Shown: in pieces, positions 32,086-41,596 of the stretch
How positions within the stretch are numbered: position 1 is the stretch's first letter
Layout of the letters: each line of letters opens with the position of its first letter
Assembly (NCBI GenBank): GCA_017624905.1
Contig: JAGAMD010000026.1
Location: 1 to 64,000, forward strand
Direction of reading: 5' to 3'
Source of the DNA: Clostridia bacterium
GTDB taxonomy: Bacteria > Bacillota > Clostridia > Oscillospirales > CAG-272
DNA length: 64,000 nucleotides
The notes under the pieces: model-generated
Databases searched by the model: none
The model's input: only the letters and a program-made list of their open reading frames with translations
Told to the model about the DNA's origin: nothing
Made by a program: the position numbers and the translations under genes

Positions 32086-33324
32086 TTACTGATTTTTTAG
32101 TGCGTTATATGCGCTTGTTATTTGATTATCCTCTAAGTCGGAAATTTCAAAATAATATGTTTTGTCAGCTAGTGAGCTATCAAGCTCTACTACAATATTT
32201 GGTGTAATGCCTATTCCATCATAGTTTGGTGATGATGGTGGGTTATACATTTGAGTTGTATATCTTAGTGCTCCGCCGTTTGGTAGCTCAAGTATTGTTT
32301 GCATACAGCCCTTGCCGTATGTTTTTGTACCAACAACTACCGCCTTGTTATAGTCCTTTAATGCACAGGTAAATAGCTCTGCTGCACTTGCTGTATTCCC
32401 ATCAACTAAAACTGCCATTGGAGCATCTATCTCTGATGGACCCGATGAATAGGTTTCTACAACTGTGCCATCAATATCTGTTATATCTGTGATTTTGCCC
32501 TCCGGTAGTAAGAAGTCAAGCACCTCGACACAGGATGTTAATGTGCCTCCGCCATTGCCTCTCATATCGAATACAAGTGATGTACAGCCATCAGCTAAGA
32601 GTGTGTTGACTGCATTTTTAAACTGTTTTGGCATTGCATCTGTAAACTCGGTAATTCTTATTATACCAATGGTTTGATCTTTTGCATATTTGTGATAAAA
32701 CACATTTTGTGCCTCAAAAGAATTTCTTGTAACCTTGATTTCCTTAGTTATCTTTGCTTCTCCGTTTCTTACAACAGTAAGAGTTACAACGGAGCCGGCA
32801 GTACCTGAAATCCTATTTACAGCATCCTCATAAGAAAGTGTGCTTAAATCTGTTCCGTCAACGTGTGTGATTATGTCGCCCGATAAAATTCCTGCTTTCT
32901 TAGCCGGGGAATTATCCATAGCTGTAAGAACCTTTATATATCCGTCCTCTTCAATATATTTAACATATACACCAATGCCAACATTTACTCCTTGAGTTGA
33001 GCTGAATAGCGCCTCAACCTCCTTTGGTGAGTAATATTGACCATATGGATCTCCCACGCACATAATGTATGCGTTCATTAGATAATAGGTTAATTGGTCC
33101 TTATCAATATCGCCTACATAATTCTCTTGATATAGATAATCAATGTAAGCAAGTGTTTCATAAAGCTCCGGATTTTGCTTATCCTCCGGAAGCTCGGATT
33201 GAAGTGAGTCAACCGTTTCTCCGGCACTTAGACTAATAGGTCTTAAAAAGATGCACGAGCTAAACATGACCGAAACAAGCAGCATCAATGCTACAAATAT
33301 AGATAATTTTAAGTTTTTACGCAT
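32086..33324 (-). CDS. S41 family C-terminal processing peptidase with PDZ domain
   Basis: 412 residues. A hydrophobic N-terminus ends in VMFSSC (Cys24), a possible lipobox. The PDZ domain lies at about 110-210 (GIGVYVKYIEEDGYIKVL, DNSPAKKAGILSGDIITHVDG). The protease domain has LVFDMRGNGGGTL, the catalytic Ser in DGNTASAAELF, and the general-base Lys in VGTKTYGKGCMQTI. It cleaves exported proteins at their C-termini outside the membrane; relatives act in sporulation signalling (CtpB) and quality control. It is 57 bases from the pucR gene and 27 from greA. Confidence 0.9.
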   Translation of the reverse strand: MRKNLKLSIFVALMLLVSVMFSSCIFLRPISLSAGETVDSLQSELPEDKQNPELYETLAYIDYLYQENYVGDIDKDQLTYYLMNAYIMCVGDPYGQYYSPKEVEALFSSTQGVNVGIGVYVKYIEEDGYIKVLTAMDNSPAKKAGILSGDIITHVDGTDLSTLSYEDAVNRISGTAGSVVTLTVVRNGEAKITKEIKVTRNSFEAQNVFYHKYAKDQTIGIIRITEFTDAMPKQFKNAVNTLLADGCTSLVFDMRGNGGGTLTSCVEVLDFLLPEGKITDITDIDGTVVETYSSGPSEIDAPMAVLVDGNTASAAELFTCALKDYNKAVVVGTKTYGKGCMQTILELPNGGALRYTTQMYNPPSSPNYDGIGITPNIVVELDSSLADKTYYFEISDLEDNQITSAYNALKNQ

Positions 33325-33381
33325 TATTTCCCTCTTTTCGTTATCCCCAAACGGGTAAAAATAGACAAGGGGTCGGTTAAA

Positions 33382-34467
33382 TTAGAACTTAATTGGCTTT
33401 GATGTTAAGTAACGCTTAACCATAAGTGCAACCTTAAATGTGATTGCGTGGTCAAACTCACGAAGGTCAAGACCTGTAATCTTTCTAATTTTTTCTAGTC
33501 TATACACGAGTGTGTTTCTGTGTACAAAAAGCTTTCTTGATGTCTCTGATACGTTTAGGTTGTTATCAAAGAACTCTTGAATTGTTTGTAGTGTTTCTTT
33601 GTCAAGTGTTTCAAGTGAACCGTGCTTAAATACCTCAGATAAGAACATTTCACAAAGAGTTGTTGGAAGCTGATAAATTAGACGACCGATACCAAGATTT
33701 TCATAGCTGATAATCTCCTTCTCGCTCTCGAACACCTTGCCAACCTCAATTGCAATTTGTGACTCCTTATATGAACGTGCAAGGTCCTTAATATTTTCTA
33801 CAATAGTACCAATACCTATACCAACCTTGCAGTAAAACTCGGAGCTTATTGTATCACAGATGTTTTGTGCGATTTGCTCAACGTCTTGGCTGGTTGCATC
33901 CCCGTCAAGCCCCTTGACAATAACAACGTCTTGCTCTCCTGTTGAGATAACAAAATCCTTTGATTTGTCCGGGAACATATTTTGAATTACATCAAAAGGC
34001 AAAATATCACTTCTTGTATAGAAACGAGCGAGTAATACTACTCTTGACTCATTTCCGTCAAAATGAAGCTCCTTGCTTTTTGCATAAATATCACTTGGCA
34101 AAATATTGTCCATAATGATATTTTTGATAAATGAGCTCTTGTCGCTCTTTTCGTCATAGAAATCCTTGATATTAGAAAGTGAGATTGCAAGTAGTGCTGC
34201 ATATCTTTCAGCGTTTTTGTCCTCTCCCTCGCAGAATACCATAAATTCCGGATTTACACCATTGCCAATGTGTTGGTATGTATAACCATCGACAACGGCT
34301 CTATCGGTAGTGTACGCCAATTCTTCCTTTGCTTTGACACGTGCCTCTCCTATCATGGAAAGCTCACTACACGCGATAACGAAGCCACCTTCGTCAATAA
34401 CACCGATAACACGGTCTAGTGCTGAGTGCATTTGATGTATTACGCCTTGGAATAGTCTATTTGACAT
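33382..34467 (-). CDS. PucR/CdaR-type transcriptional regulator
   Basis: 361 residues. The C-terminal helix-turn-helix (PF13556) is clear: FFDNNLNVSETSRKLFVHRN followed by TLVYRLEKIRKITGLDLR. A GGDEF-related middle domain (CdaR type; CKVGIGIGTIVENIKDLARSYKES) precedes it, and a putative sensor domain covers the first 130 residues. Such proteins control purine catabolism, sugar diacid or amino acid genes, often neighbours. Here the neighbours are ctp, greA and lysS, so the target is unclear. It starts the unit with its own promoter and a leader hairpin. Confidence 0.82.
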   Translation of the reverse strand: MSNRLFQGVIHQMHSALDRVIGVIDEGGFVIACSELSMIGEARVKAKEELAYTTDRAVVDGYTYQHIGNGVNPEFMVFCEGEDKNAERYAALLAISLSNIKDFYDEKSDKSSFIKNIIMDNILPSDIYAKSKELHFDGNESRVVLLARFYTRSDILPFDVIQNMFPDKSKDFVISTGEQDVVIVKGLDGDATSQDVEQIAQNICDTISSEFYCKVGIGIGTIVENIKDLARSYKESQIAIEVGKVFESEKEIISYENLGIGRLIYQLPTTLCEMFLSEVFKHGSLETLDKETLQTIQEFFDNNLNVSETSRKLFVHRNTLVYRLEKIRKITGLDLREFDHAITFKVALMVKRYLTSKPIKF

Positions 34468-34510
34468 ATTAAACCTCCGACATATCGTCTTTTTTTATTT
34501 GTGCAATTTA

Positions 34511-34534
34511 ACGCATTTTTTGTGCAAAATGCGT
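34511..34534 (-). promoter_or_regulatory. Leader hairpin upstream of pucR-type gene
   Basis: ACGCATTTT and AAAATGCGT form a perfect 9-bp stem with a 6-base loop between the promoter and the start codon. No T-run follows on the minus strand, so it is an operator or mRNA-structure candidate. Confidence 0.45.
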
Positions 34535-34547
34535 ACTGGTACTATCT

Positions 34548-34576
34548 ATATTACACTATTTCATTGTCTTTTTCAA
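34548..34576 (-). promoter_or_regulatory. Promoter of the pucR-ctp-greA-lysS unit
   Basis: TTGAAA and TAATAT with a 17-base spacer on the minus strand. Confidence 0.55.
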
Positions 34577-34633
34577 TAGTTTTTTGCATATTTTTTTGTG
34601 TATTTTGCACATTTTTTCGGCAAAGTAAACAAA

Positions 34634-34662
34634 AACGCGTTTTTTCGAATTAAAAACGCGTT
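34634..34662 (-). terminator. Terminator of rsmE
   Basis: AACGCGTTTT pairs with AAAACGCGTT around 9 bases, followed by TTTTTG on the minus strand. Confidence 0.75.
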
Positions 34663-34683
34663 CTTATAAATTAGAATAATTTA

Positions 34684-35427
34684 TTACATTTCAGTTTCAT
34701 AAGCAATAGCAGATAGAACAAAGGTTGGGGCTGTTTCACAACGCAAAATACGTTTGCCAAGAGTTACACTAATTGCACCTTGACTTGTAATATATTCTGC
34801 TTCCTTTTGGCTAAAGCCTCCCTCAGAGCCGATAATTATAGAAATGTCTGAATATTTTTTATTGCATAATGCATCCTTTAATGTCTTTTCTGTTTCTCTT
34901 TCGTTGCAGAAAATCACAAGTGAGGCTTTCATAGCGTCCTCAACTGCTGCCTTAAAGTCCATAGGCTCACAAACATTTGGAATTATACCTCTGCCACTTT
35001 GCTTTGCGGCGGACTCGGCAATCTTTTGCCATCTTTCCTGCTTTTTTCGTCCGTCCTTGCTATCAAGCTTTACTATGCAAAACTCGGAGCGGAAGGGCAC
35101 GAACCGACAAGCACCGCACTCTGTGGATTTTTGGATTATTGTTTCCATTTTATCGCCTTTAGGAAGTGATTGATATAATGTTATTTTGTGTTTTGGCTCA
35201 CTACTTGCTAAGCTTTGGCTAATAACCCTTGCTACGACATCCTTATCGTTAAATTCGATAAGCTCACAATCATAGACCGTGCTGTTAAAGTCGCACACCT
35301 CTATTTTTTCCCCTACCGCCATTCTAAGTGCACGGGAAATGTGATGAGCATCCTCACCGTTTATAATTATGTGTGTCTCGCCATTACATTCAACAATGCT
35401 TTCTCTACTTACAAAAAATCTCGGCAT
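34684..35427 (-). CDS. rsmE: 16S rRNA (uracil-1498-N3)-methyltransferase
   Basis: 247 residues, SPOUT methyltransferase. The N-terminal PUA-like part contains INGEDAHHISRALRM. The knotted C-terminal domain has QSLPKGDKMETIIQKSTECGA, IIIGSEGGFSQKEAE and LGKRILRCETAP, the SAM-binding knot. It methylates U1498 of 16S rRNA. It follows the heat-shock operon as in Bacillus subtilis, where rsmE comes after prmA, but here a hairpin terminator lies between prmA and rsmE, so transcription may be partly independent. Confidence 0.95.
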   Translation of the reverse strand: MPRFFVSRESIVECNGETHIIINGEDAHHISRALRMAVGEKIEVCDFNSTVYDCELIEFNDKDVVARVISQSLASSEPKHKITLYQSLPKGDKMETIIQKSTECGACRFVPFRSEFCIVKLDSKDGRKKQERWQKIAESAAKQSGRGIIPNVCEPMDFKAAVEDAMKASLVIFCNERETEKTLKDALCNKKYSDISIIIGSEGGFSQKEAEYITSQGAISVTLGKRILRCETAPTFVLSAIAYETEM

Positions 35428-35502
35428 AGTTACCTCTTTTAGTTTTTCTACATTATTATATTAACACCGTAAATAATGTTTGTCAATCATATTTCAAAAC
35501 GA

Positions 35503-35535
35503 AAAAGAGAATTTGCGTTTTGCAAACCCTCTTTT
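35503..35535 (-). terminator. Terminator of the heat-shock operon (or attenuator before rsmE)
   Basis: On the minus strand AAAAGAG-x-GTTTGC pairs with GCAAAT-x-CTCTTTT, ending in a T-run. Confidence 0.65.
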
Positions 35536-35540
35536 TTATC

Positions 35541-36467
35541 TTACTTTTTCATTAGGCTGATTGCACACCAACCGTTTTCGTGTATTTCTTCGGTTATTTT
35601 GAAGTTGTTTTCGTTGATAGATTTATACACGTCCTCGCATCTTTCGTCAATAATGCCTGAAACTACAAGTGTTGTTTTTTCATGCATAAAGCGAGAAATG
35701 TCGGGCAGCATTCTTATAATAATATCAGCTACAATGTTTGCTGTGATAACATCGTATTTTTGTTCCTTAACGCCCTTTAATAGGTCTGAAACCTCGCAAT
35801 CAATGTTAGATACATCGTTGTCCTTAACATTTTCTCTTGCCACCCTTACAGCAACAGGGTCAATGTCATAAGCATAGCATTTTTTAGCACCAAGCTTAGA
35901 AGCACAGATAGCCAAGATGCCACTGCCACAGCCAACATCAAGCATTACAGACTCGGAATCAACATACTTTTCAAGAAGAGTTGCACATAGACGAGTTGTC
36001 TCGTGTGTGCCTGTGCCAAATGCCATACCCGGATCCATTTTTACTATAATTTCACCGTTTTGTGCGTCATACTTTTCCCACATTGGAACTACGACTAGTC
36101 TTTGACCGATTTTAATTGGCTTATAGTATTGCTTCCAAGAGTCCGCCCAATCCTCCTCACAAAGCGAGATAAGCTCAATTTTCGCCTCTACTCCAAGAGC
36201 CTCAAGTCGCTCCTGTATGTATGCTGTATGGTCGGTTGCCGGCTTATCAGCGGGAACATATGCAGATACTGAAACGATTGTTTTATCTGCATTTAAAACG
36301 CTCTCATCTATTAAATCTCCGTACACTCCATCAAGGATTCTATCCTCAAGATCAGAGTAATCCTCAATTTGCAGGCTGTTAGAAATCATACTCATAACAG
36401 CTATAAGCTTATCGGAATTTTTTACGTCTGTTGTAGCTTTAATTTGAATCCAATTTGTATTTTCCAT
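35541..36467 (-). CDS. prmA: Ribosomal protein L11 methyltransferase
   Basis: 308 residues. After an N-terminal substrate-recognition domain, the SAM fold shows DPGMAFGTGTHETTRLCATLLE, MLDVGCGSGILAICASKLGAKK, the D-x-D-P motif YDIDPVAVRVARENV, and ITANIVADIIIRMLP. PrmA trimethylates L11. It lies 9 bases downstream of dnaJ in the class I heat-shock operon, the conserved Bacillota arrangement. Confidence 0.95.
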   Translation of the reverse strand: MENTNWIQIKATTDVKNSDKLIAVMSMISNSLQIEDYSDLEDRILDGVYGDLIDESVLNADKTIVSVSAYVPADKPATDHTAYIQERLEALGVEAKIELISLCEEDWADSWKQYYKPIKIGQRLVVVPMWEKYDAQNGEIIVKMDPGMAFGTGTHETTRLCATLLEKYVDSESVMLDVGCGSGILAICASKLGAKKCYAYDIDPVAVRVARENVKDNDVSNIDCEVSDLLKGVKEQKYDVITANIVADIIIRMLPDISRFMHEKTTLVVSGIIDERCEDVYKSINENNFKITEEIHENGWCAISLMKK

Positions 36468-36476
36468 TACAGCCTC

Positions 36477-37613
36477 TTATTTCTTAAACTTTTTGAAAAA
36501 GCCACTTTTCTTTGTAAAGTTCTTTTCCCCACAGCTCTCTGCAAATTTTTGCATTAGCTTCTTTTGCTCAGAGTTTAGGCTCTTTGGTGTTTCAACAACT
36601 GCCTTCACGTATAGGTTACCCTTGCCCTTAGAGTGAACCATTGTTATTCCCTTTTGCTTAACAGTAAATACTGTTCCTGTTTGTGTGCCCTCCGGAATAT
36701 CAAGCTCAATTTCGCCCTCAAGAGTTGGGATAGTAATCTTTGCACCGAGTGCAGCCTCATAGAAGGTGATTGGAACATCACAATAAAGGTCGTAGCCATC
36801 ACGCTCAAATACCGGATGTGGACGAACTGAAACCTGAACTATTAAATCGCCCGGATAACCGCCATTTCTTCCCTCGTGTCCCTGTGAACGGAATGCAACT
36901 CTTTGTCCATCATCAATACCGGCAGGTATTGTAACCTCAAGCTTTTTATTGACTCTAACCATCTTTTTGCCCTTACAGTTTTGGCAAGGTTTTTTAATAA
37001 GCTCACCTGTTCCGTTACAATCCGGACAAGGACGTGTTGTTTGAGTCATTCCAAAGATTGTTCTTTGTTGCATAGTTACTGTTCCTCTGCCACCACACTT
37101 TGGACATTTATCTATTGTTGTTCCCTTTTGTGCACCTGTACCGGAGCACTCGCCACATTTTTGAACTCTTGGATATGTTATTTCCTTTTTACAGCCAAAA
37201 ACAGCCTCCTCAAAGGATAAAACTACCTTTACAAGTATATCGTCTCCATCCACCGGTGCGTTAGCTCTCTTTCTTGATGAGCTGTTTCCACCACCGAAAA
37301 TTGATGAGAATATATCTCCCATATCAAAGCCGAAGCCGTCAAAGCCACCGGCACCATATGCACCGTAGCCTCCACCTCCGCCTTGTTCAAAGGCTGCGTG
37401 TCCAAATTGGTCATATTGAGCTTTCTTTTGCTCGTCAGAAAGCACAGCATATGCCTCATTAACCTCTTTGAATTTTTGTTCAGCATCAGCGTTTCCGGGA
37501 TTGAGGTCAGGGTGGTATTCCTTAGCCTTTTTACGATATGCCTTTTTTATTTCATCTTGGCTGGCACTCTTGTCTATACCAAGTGCTTCATAATAATCTC
37601 TTTTGTCTGCCAT
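36477..37613 (-). CDS. dnaJ: Chaperone protein DnaJ
   Basis: 378 residues, full type I DnaJ. The J domain has the HPD motif ([15 protein letters not shown]), followed by a Gly/Phe linker ([20 protein letters not shown]). Four zinc-finger repeats C-x-x-C-x-G-x-G follow ([32 protein letters not shown]), then two client-binding beta domains. It stimulates DnaK ATPase and delivers substrates. It is 174 bases from dnaK with a stable hairpin between, and 9 bases from prmA. Confidence 0.97.
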   Translation of the reverse strand: MADKRDYYEALGIDKSASQDEIKKAYRKKAKEYHPDLNPGNADAEQKFKEVNEAYAVLSDEQKKAQYDQFGHAAFEQGGGGGYGAYGAGGFDGFGFDMGDIFSSIFGGGNSSSRKRANAPVDGDDILVKVVLSFEEAVFGCKKEITYPRVQKCGECSGTGAQKGTTIDKCPKCGGRGTVTMQQRTIFGMTQTTRPCPDCNGTGELIKKPCQNCKGKKMVRVNKKLEVTIPAGIDDGQRVAFRSQGHEGRNGGYPGDLIVQVSVRPHPVFERDGYDLYCDVPITFYEAALGAKITIPTLEGEIELDIPEGTQTGTVFTVKQKGITMVHSKGKGNLYVKAVVETPKSLNSEQKKLMQKFAESCGEKNFTKKSGFFKKFKK

Positions 37614-37722
37614 CTTAAATCCAATCTAACAAGATTTTTCTTGTTTCTAGTAGTTAAATGCGACACGTATGCCACATTTTTGATTGATTTATTACTTTTT
37701 AATTCTTATTATATACCCACTT

Positions 37723-37748
37723 GGGACTGCCGAAAATTCGGCAGTCCC
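37723..37748 (-). promoter_or_regulatory. Stable hairpin between dnaK and dnaJ
   Basis: GGGACTGCCGAA and TTCGGCAGTCCC form a perfect 12-bp stem with a 2-base loop, and further pairing of CCAC with GTGG outside it. There is no T-run after it on the minus strand; TATAAT follows 8 bases later. It is likely an mRNA processing or stability element, or marks an internal promoter for dnaJ. Confidence 0.6.
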
Positions 37749-37787
37749 CGTGGTTATTTTGAAGAAAATTTATATTAAGCAAATCGC

Positions 37788-39623
37788 TTAATTGCCTGTT
37801 TTGTCCTCAAAGTCTGAGCTGTAGAAATCGCCATTACCACCTTGCTCTGTTCCACCTTGAGTGCCGTCTTGTGCACCTTGTGCAGCTTGAGCCTCTTTGT
37901 ATAGCTTTTCGCTAATTGCATAGAAGGCTTTTTCAAGTGCTTCTGTATCTCTCTTGATAGCTTCTGTATCGTTGCCCTTTACAGTTTCCTTTAGCTTATC
38001 AATAGCACCTTGAACCTCAGTCTTTTCGCTATCTGAAACCTTGTCGCCAAGCTCACCAAGTGATTTCTCGCATTGGAAGATTAGGTGCTCTGCGTGATTC
38101 TTTGTTTCAACAGCCTCTTTAGCCTTCTTGTCTTCTTCAGCATACTTTTCTGCTTCCTTAACAGCACGATCAATATCTTCCTCTGTCATATTTGTTGAAG
38201 ATGTAATTGTGATGTGTTGCTCCTTGCCTGTGCCCTTATCCTTAGCGCTTACGTTTACAATACCGTTTGCGTCAATATCAAAGGTAACCTCAATTTGTGG
38301 AATGCCACGTGGAGCCGGAGCTATGCCGTCAAGTGAGAATAGACCGAGTGTCTTGTTGCCGGCAGCCATATCTCTTTCACCTTGAAGAACGTGAATTTGT
38401 ACTGATGTTTGACCATCTGCAGCTGTTGAGAATACTTGGCTCTTCTTTGTAGGAATTGTTGTGTTTCTTGTAATAATCTTTGTGCAAACACCACCAAGTG
38501 TTTCAATTCCGAGTGAAAGTGGTGTTACATCAAGAAGAAGAATATCCTTTGCATCTCCACCAAGAACACCGCCTTGAATTGCAGCACCCATAGCTACACA
38601 TTCATCCGGGTTGATGCCCTTAAATGGCTCTTTACCAATGAATTTTCTAAGTGCCTCTTGAACGGCAGGGATTCTTGAAGAACCACCAACCAAGATAACC
38701 TTGTTAATATCAGCTGTTGAAAGCTTAGCATCGTTTAGTGCTTGTTTTGTTGGAACCATTGTAGCCTCAACAAGATCAGCTGTTAATTCGTCAAACTTAG
38801 CACGTGTTAGGTTAGCATCAAAGTGCTTAGGACCTGTTGCGTCAGCTGTGATGAATGGTAAGTTAATATTTGATGTTGTTACACCTGAAAGCTCAATCTT
38901 TGCCTTTTCAGCAGCTTCCTTAAGTCTTTGGTGTGCCATGTTATCTTGACGGAGGTCAATTCCGTACTCAGCCTTAAATTGCTCAGCAATCCAGTCAATA
39001 ATCTTCTTGTCGAAGTCATCACCACCGAGGCGGTTATTACCTGCTGTTGCCAAAACCTCAACTACGCCATCGCTGGAAATTTCAAGAATTGATACGTCGA
39101 ATGTACCGCCACCAAGGTCGAATACCATAATCTTTTGGTCTTCCTCTTTATCCATACCAAAAGCAAGAGCTGCAGCTGTTGGCTCGTTGATAATTCTCTT
39201 AACCTCAAGACCTGCAATCTTACCAGCATCCTTTGTCGCTTGTCTTTGAGCATCGCTAAAGTAAGCCGGAACAGTGATAACTGCCTCTGTTACTGTTGTG
39301 CCAAGATAAGCCTCAGCATCTGCCTTCAATTTTTGAAGAATCATAGCTGAAATCTCTTGAGGAGTGTATGATTTTGAGTCAATTGTAACCTTGTAGCCTG
39401 TGCCCATTTCTCTTTTAATTGAGCTTACTGTTCTGTCAGGGTTTGTAATAGCTTGACGCTTTGCAACCTGACCAATCAAACGCTCACCTGTCTTTGTAAA
39501 TGCTACAACAGATGGTGTTGTTCTTGCTCCTTCCGGATTTGGTATTACAACCGGCTCGCCACCTTCAAATACCGCTACGCAAGAGTTTGTTGTACCTAAG
39601 TCTATTCCTATAATTTTTCCCAT
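37788..39623 (-). CDS. dnaK: Chaperone protein DnaK (Hsp70)
   Basis: 611 residues. The nucleotide-binding domain begins [20 protein letters not shown] and contains [14 protein letters not shown] and [14 protein letters not shown]. The substrate-binding domain has [15 protein letters not shown], and the helical lid ends with a Gln/Gly-rich tail. It binds and refolds exposed hydrophobic segments with DnaJ and GrpE. It starts 58 bases after grpE with a GGAGG ribosome binding site. Confidence 0.98.
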   Translation of the reverse strand: MGKIIGIDLGTTNSCVAVFEGGEPVVIPNPEGARTTPSVVAFTKTGERLIGQVAKRQAITNPDRTVSSIKREMGTGYKVTIDSKSYTPQEISAMILQKLKADAEAYLGTTVTEAVITVPAYFSDAQRQATKDAGKIAGLEVKRIINEPTAAALAFGMDKEEDQKIMVFDLGGGTFDVSILEISSDGVVEVLATAGNNRLGGDDFDKKIIDWIAEQFKAEYGIDLRQDNMAHQRLKEAAEKAKIELSGVTTSNINLPFITADATGPKHFDANLTRAKFDELTADLVEATMVPTKQALNDAKLSTADINKVILVGGSSRIPAVQEALRKFIGKEPFKGINPDECVAMGAAIQGGVLGGDAKDILLLDVTPLSLGIETLGGVCTKIITRNTTIPTKKSQVFSTAADGQTSVQIHVLQGERDMAAGNKTLGLFSLDGIAPAPRGIPQIEVTFDIDANGIVNVSAKDKGTGKEQHITITSSTNMTEEDIDRAVKEAEKYAEEDKKAKEAVETKNHAEHLIFQCEKSLGELGDKVSDSEKTEVQGAIDKLKETVKGNDTEAIKRDTEALEKAFYAISEKLYKEAQAAQGAQDGTQGGTEQGGNGDFYSSDFEDKTGN

Positions 39624-39681
39624 TTTAATTTTCCTCCATTTGAGTTATTTATTTTAGCGCTTTCGCGTTTTTTTACTAAAT

Positions 39682-40218
39682 TTAATTTGCAACCTTTACC
39701 ATTGCATATCTTATTACTCTTTCGCCAAGGACATATCCCTTTTGGAACACCTCAACGATTTCGCCCTCGCCAAGATTCTCATCATCCACGTGCATTACTG
39801 CATTGTGTAGATTTGGATCGAAGGTTTTGGTTTCAGTTTCTTTAACACCCATTTTTTCGAGCGTTGTGTGAACGGATGAAACAATTAGCTCCATTCCCTT
39901 TTTTGTGCTTTCATCATTTGCATACTCGAGTGCTCTTTCAATATTGTCAACAACCGGTAAAAGCTGTTTTACAGCATCGATATAAGCTTCGGCATATATT
40001 GAATCACGCTCTTTGATTGTACGCTTTCTAAAATTATCGTACTCTGCAAGAACTCTTAAATATTTATCAGTTGATTCGTTTGCTACTCTTTCAAGCTCTT
40101 CGATTTTCTTGTTGGCATTTTCAAGCTCAGTGTCCTTTTTTGCACATTCCTCGCAAGTGGTAATGTCAATTTTCTCTTCTTGATTTTCCTCAAAGTTTTT
40201 TGCTTCGTTTTTCTTCAT
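39682..40218 (-). CDS. grpE: Nucleotide exchange factor GrpE
   Basis: 178 residues. A charged N-terminal part (with an unusual CEECAKKD segment), a long coiled coil (LENANKKIEELERVANESTD) and the C-terminal beta-wing domain (MGVKETETKTFDPNLHNAVM, then GYVLGERVIRYAMVKV) are standard. GrpE releases ADP from DnaK. It starts 2 bases after the hrcA stop codon. Confidence 0.96.
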   Translation of the reverse strand: MKKNEAKNFEENQEEKIDITTCEECAKKDTELENANKKIEELERVANESTDKYLRVLAEYDNFRKRTIKERDSIYAEAYIDAVKQLLPVVDNIERALEYANDESTKKGMELIVSSVHTTLEKMGVKETETKTFDPNLHNAVMHVDDENLGEGEIVEVFQKGYVLGERVIRYAMVKVAN

Positions 40219-40220
40219 TA

Positions 40221-41324
40221 TTATAAATCACTTTCTTCGTTCTTTGCACTCGGCAAGGCGTTTATGTCCGAGAGCTTACTAATTTCCTCAGAGAGCTGGT
40301 CAATGGTGGATAGCACCTTCGAATAATCCATTCTGCAAGGACCGATAATTCCTATCGCTCCTATTGTTTTACCATTTAGCTTTAGGTTTTTGTAAATAAG
40401 AGTGGAGTCATCCATTATTTTCACCATATTTTCAGAGCCGATAAAGATTTTTGTATCGTCATCGCTTTGGTCTATGGTGCTGACAGCTCTTATGATATCC
40501 TCTTTGTTTTCAATAGTCGATATCATTTTTTGCAGCTTATCGAGGTTTTTGTACTCAGGATATTCGAGCAATCTGTTTACACCCTCAAATTTTATCTCTG
40601 AGCCAAGCTCATTCATTGTTTCATATATACTCTTAACAGTTATTGAAACAAGCTCCTCAGCCATATGCATATCCGAGCCAATAAGCTCCTTTAGCTGTGT
40701 ATTCATTGACATCATCAAATGAATGTTAATACCATCAACATTAACTCCTGCGAGGTTGATATTAAGAACCTTAGAGAGTGCTGCTGCATCCTCAGGAGTA
40801 ATTTCAAAGCTAAGAGAAACCTTTTTTGTTTTTACCGACTCTGTGCCTTGCGCTATCATAATAATAAGGTAAGATAAAGAGTCAAGGTAAACAACCTCGT
40901 ATTTTTTAATTGTGATGCTTGATGGACGAGGACGGAGAGACAATGCTGTATAGTTTGTCATAGCAGATGCTACCTTAGTCGCATTGTCAAGTATCTTATC
41001 TATCTCAGACATTTTAACAGAGAGCATTTTCTTTAGCTCGCCTGCCTCCTTTGTCTTTGAATCGTATTGAGACACCAAGGAGTCAACATAAAATCTGTAG
41101 CCGAGCTCAGATGGAATACGTCCAGCCGATGTGTGAGGCTTATCAAGATAACCGAGCTCCTCAAGCTCTGCCATCTCGTTTCTTATAGTTGCCGAGGAAT
41201 AACCAATATTTGCTTCTTGCATAAGGTATTTAGAGCCAACAGGCTCACCAAGCTTAATATGTGCCTCAACTATTGCACGAAGTATAAGCTTTTTTCTATC
41301 ACTTAATACATCATCAAAGCTCAT
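40221..41324 (-). CDS. hrcA: Heat-inducible transcription repressor HrcA
   Basis: 367 residues, starting MSFDDVLSDRKKLILRAIVE behind a perfect AAGGAGGTG. An upstream in-frame ATG at 41363 falls inside the CIRCE operator and is not the start. The N-terminal winged helix is GEPVGSKYLMQEANIGYSSATIRNEMAELEELGYLDKPHTSAGRIP. A GAF-like dimer domain follows. HrcA represses this operon by binding CIRCE and needs GroEL-like chaperones to stay active. Confidence 0.96.
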   Translation of the reverse strand: MSFDDVLSDRKKLILRAIVEAHIKLGEPVGSKYLMQEANIGYSSATIRNEMAELEELGYLDKPHTSAGRIPSELGYRFYVDSLVSQYDSKTKEAGELKKMLSVKMSEIDKILDNATKVASAMTNYTALSLRPRPSSITIKKYEVVYLDSLSYLIIMIAQGTESVKTKKVSLSFEITPEDAAALSKVLNINLAGVNVDGINIHLMMSMNTQLKELIGSDMHMAEELVSITVKSIYETMNELGSEIKFEGVNRLLEYPEYKNLDKLQKMISTIENKEDIIRAVSTIDQSDDDTKIFIGSENMVKIMDDSTLIYKNLKLNGKTIGAIGIIGPCRMDYSKVLSTIDQLSEEISKLSDINALPSAKNEESDL

Positions 41325-41343
41325 TTTGTTCCACCTCCTTGCT

Positions 41344-41370
41344 TTAGCACTCTTTCTTGGCAAGTGCTAA
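41344..41370. promoter_or_regulatory. CIRCE operator
   Basis: TTAGCACTT-N9-GAGTGCTAA on the minus strand, one base off the perfect TTAGCACTC-N9-GAGTGCTAA. It lies between the -10 and the hrcA ribosome binding site and is the HrcA binding site. Confidence 0.95.
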
Positions 41371-41381
41371 ACTCTATGAAT

Positions 41382-41410
41382 AATATACCACCATTTTATT
41401 GCTTTGTCAA
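41382..41410 (-). promoter_or_regulatory. Promoter of the hrcA heat-shock operon
   Basis: TTGACA and TATATT with a 17-base spacer on the minus strand, directly upstream of CIRCE. Confidence 0.85.
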
Positions 41411-41559
41411 GCGTTTTTATAGAATTTTTAGAATTTTTTTAGCAATCTCATCAAAAAAGTGCTTAAATCCGACTTTTCGACTATTTTCTTCCTTATTATT
41501 TAATAAAAGCAGACTTTTCATTCTAGATGCGACGGGCTTTTTTAATTTTTGATATAAAA

Positions 41560-41584
41560 AAGCACTCCCAAATCGGGAGTGCTT
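41560..41584 (-). terminator. Terminator of the glycosidase-like lipoprotein gene
   Basis: AAGCACTCCC pairs with GGGAGTGCTT around 5 bases, followed by TTTATATC after the stem's own T residues on the minus strand. Confidence 0.85.
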
Positions 41585-41596
41585 AATTTTGTAAAA

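Noticed and set aside
41325..41363. Upstream start of hrcA adding MPRKSAKARRWNK
   Set aside because: The added codons overlap the CIRCE operator, and a perfect AAGGAGGTG precedes the ATG at 41324.
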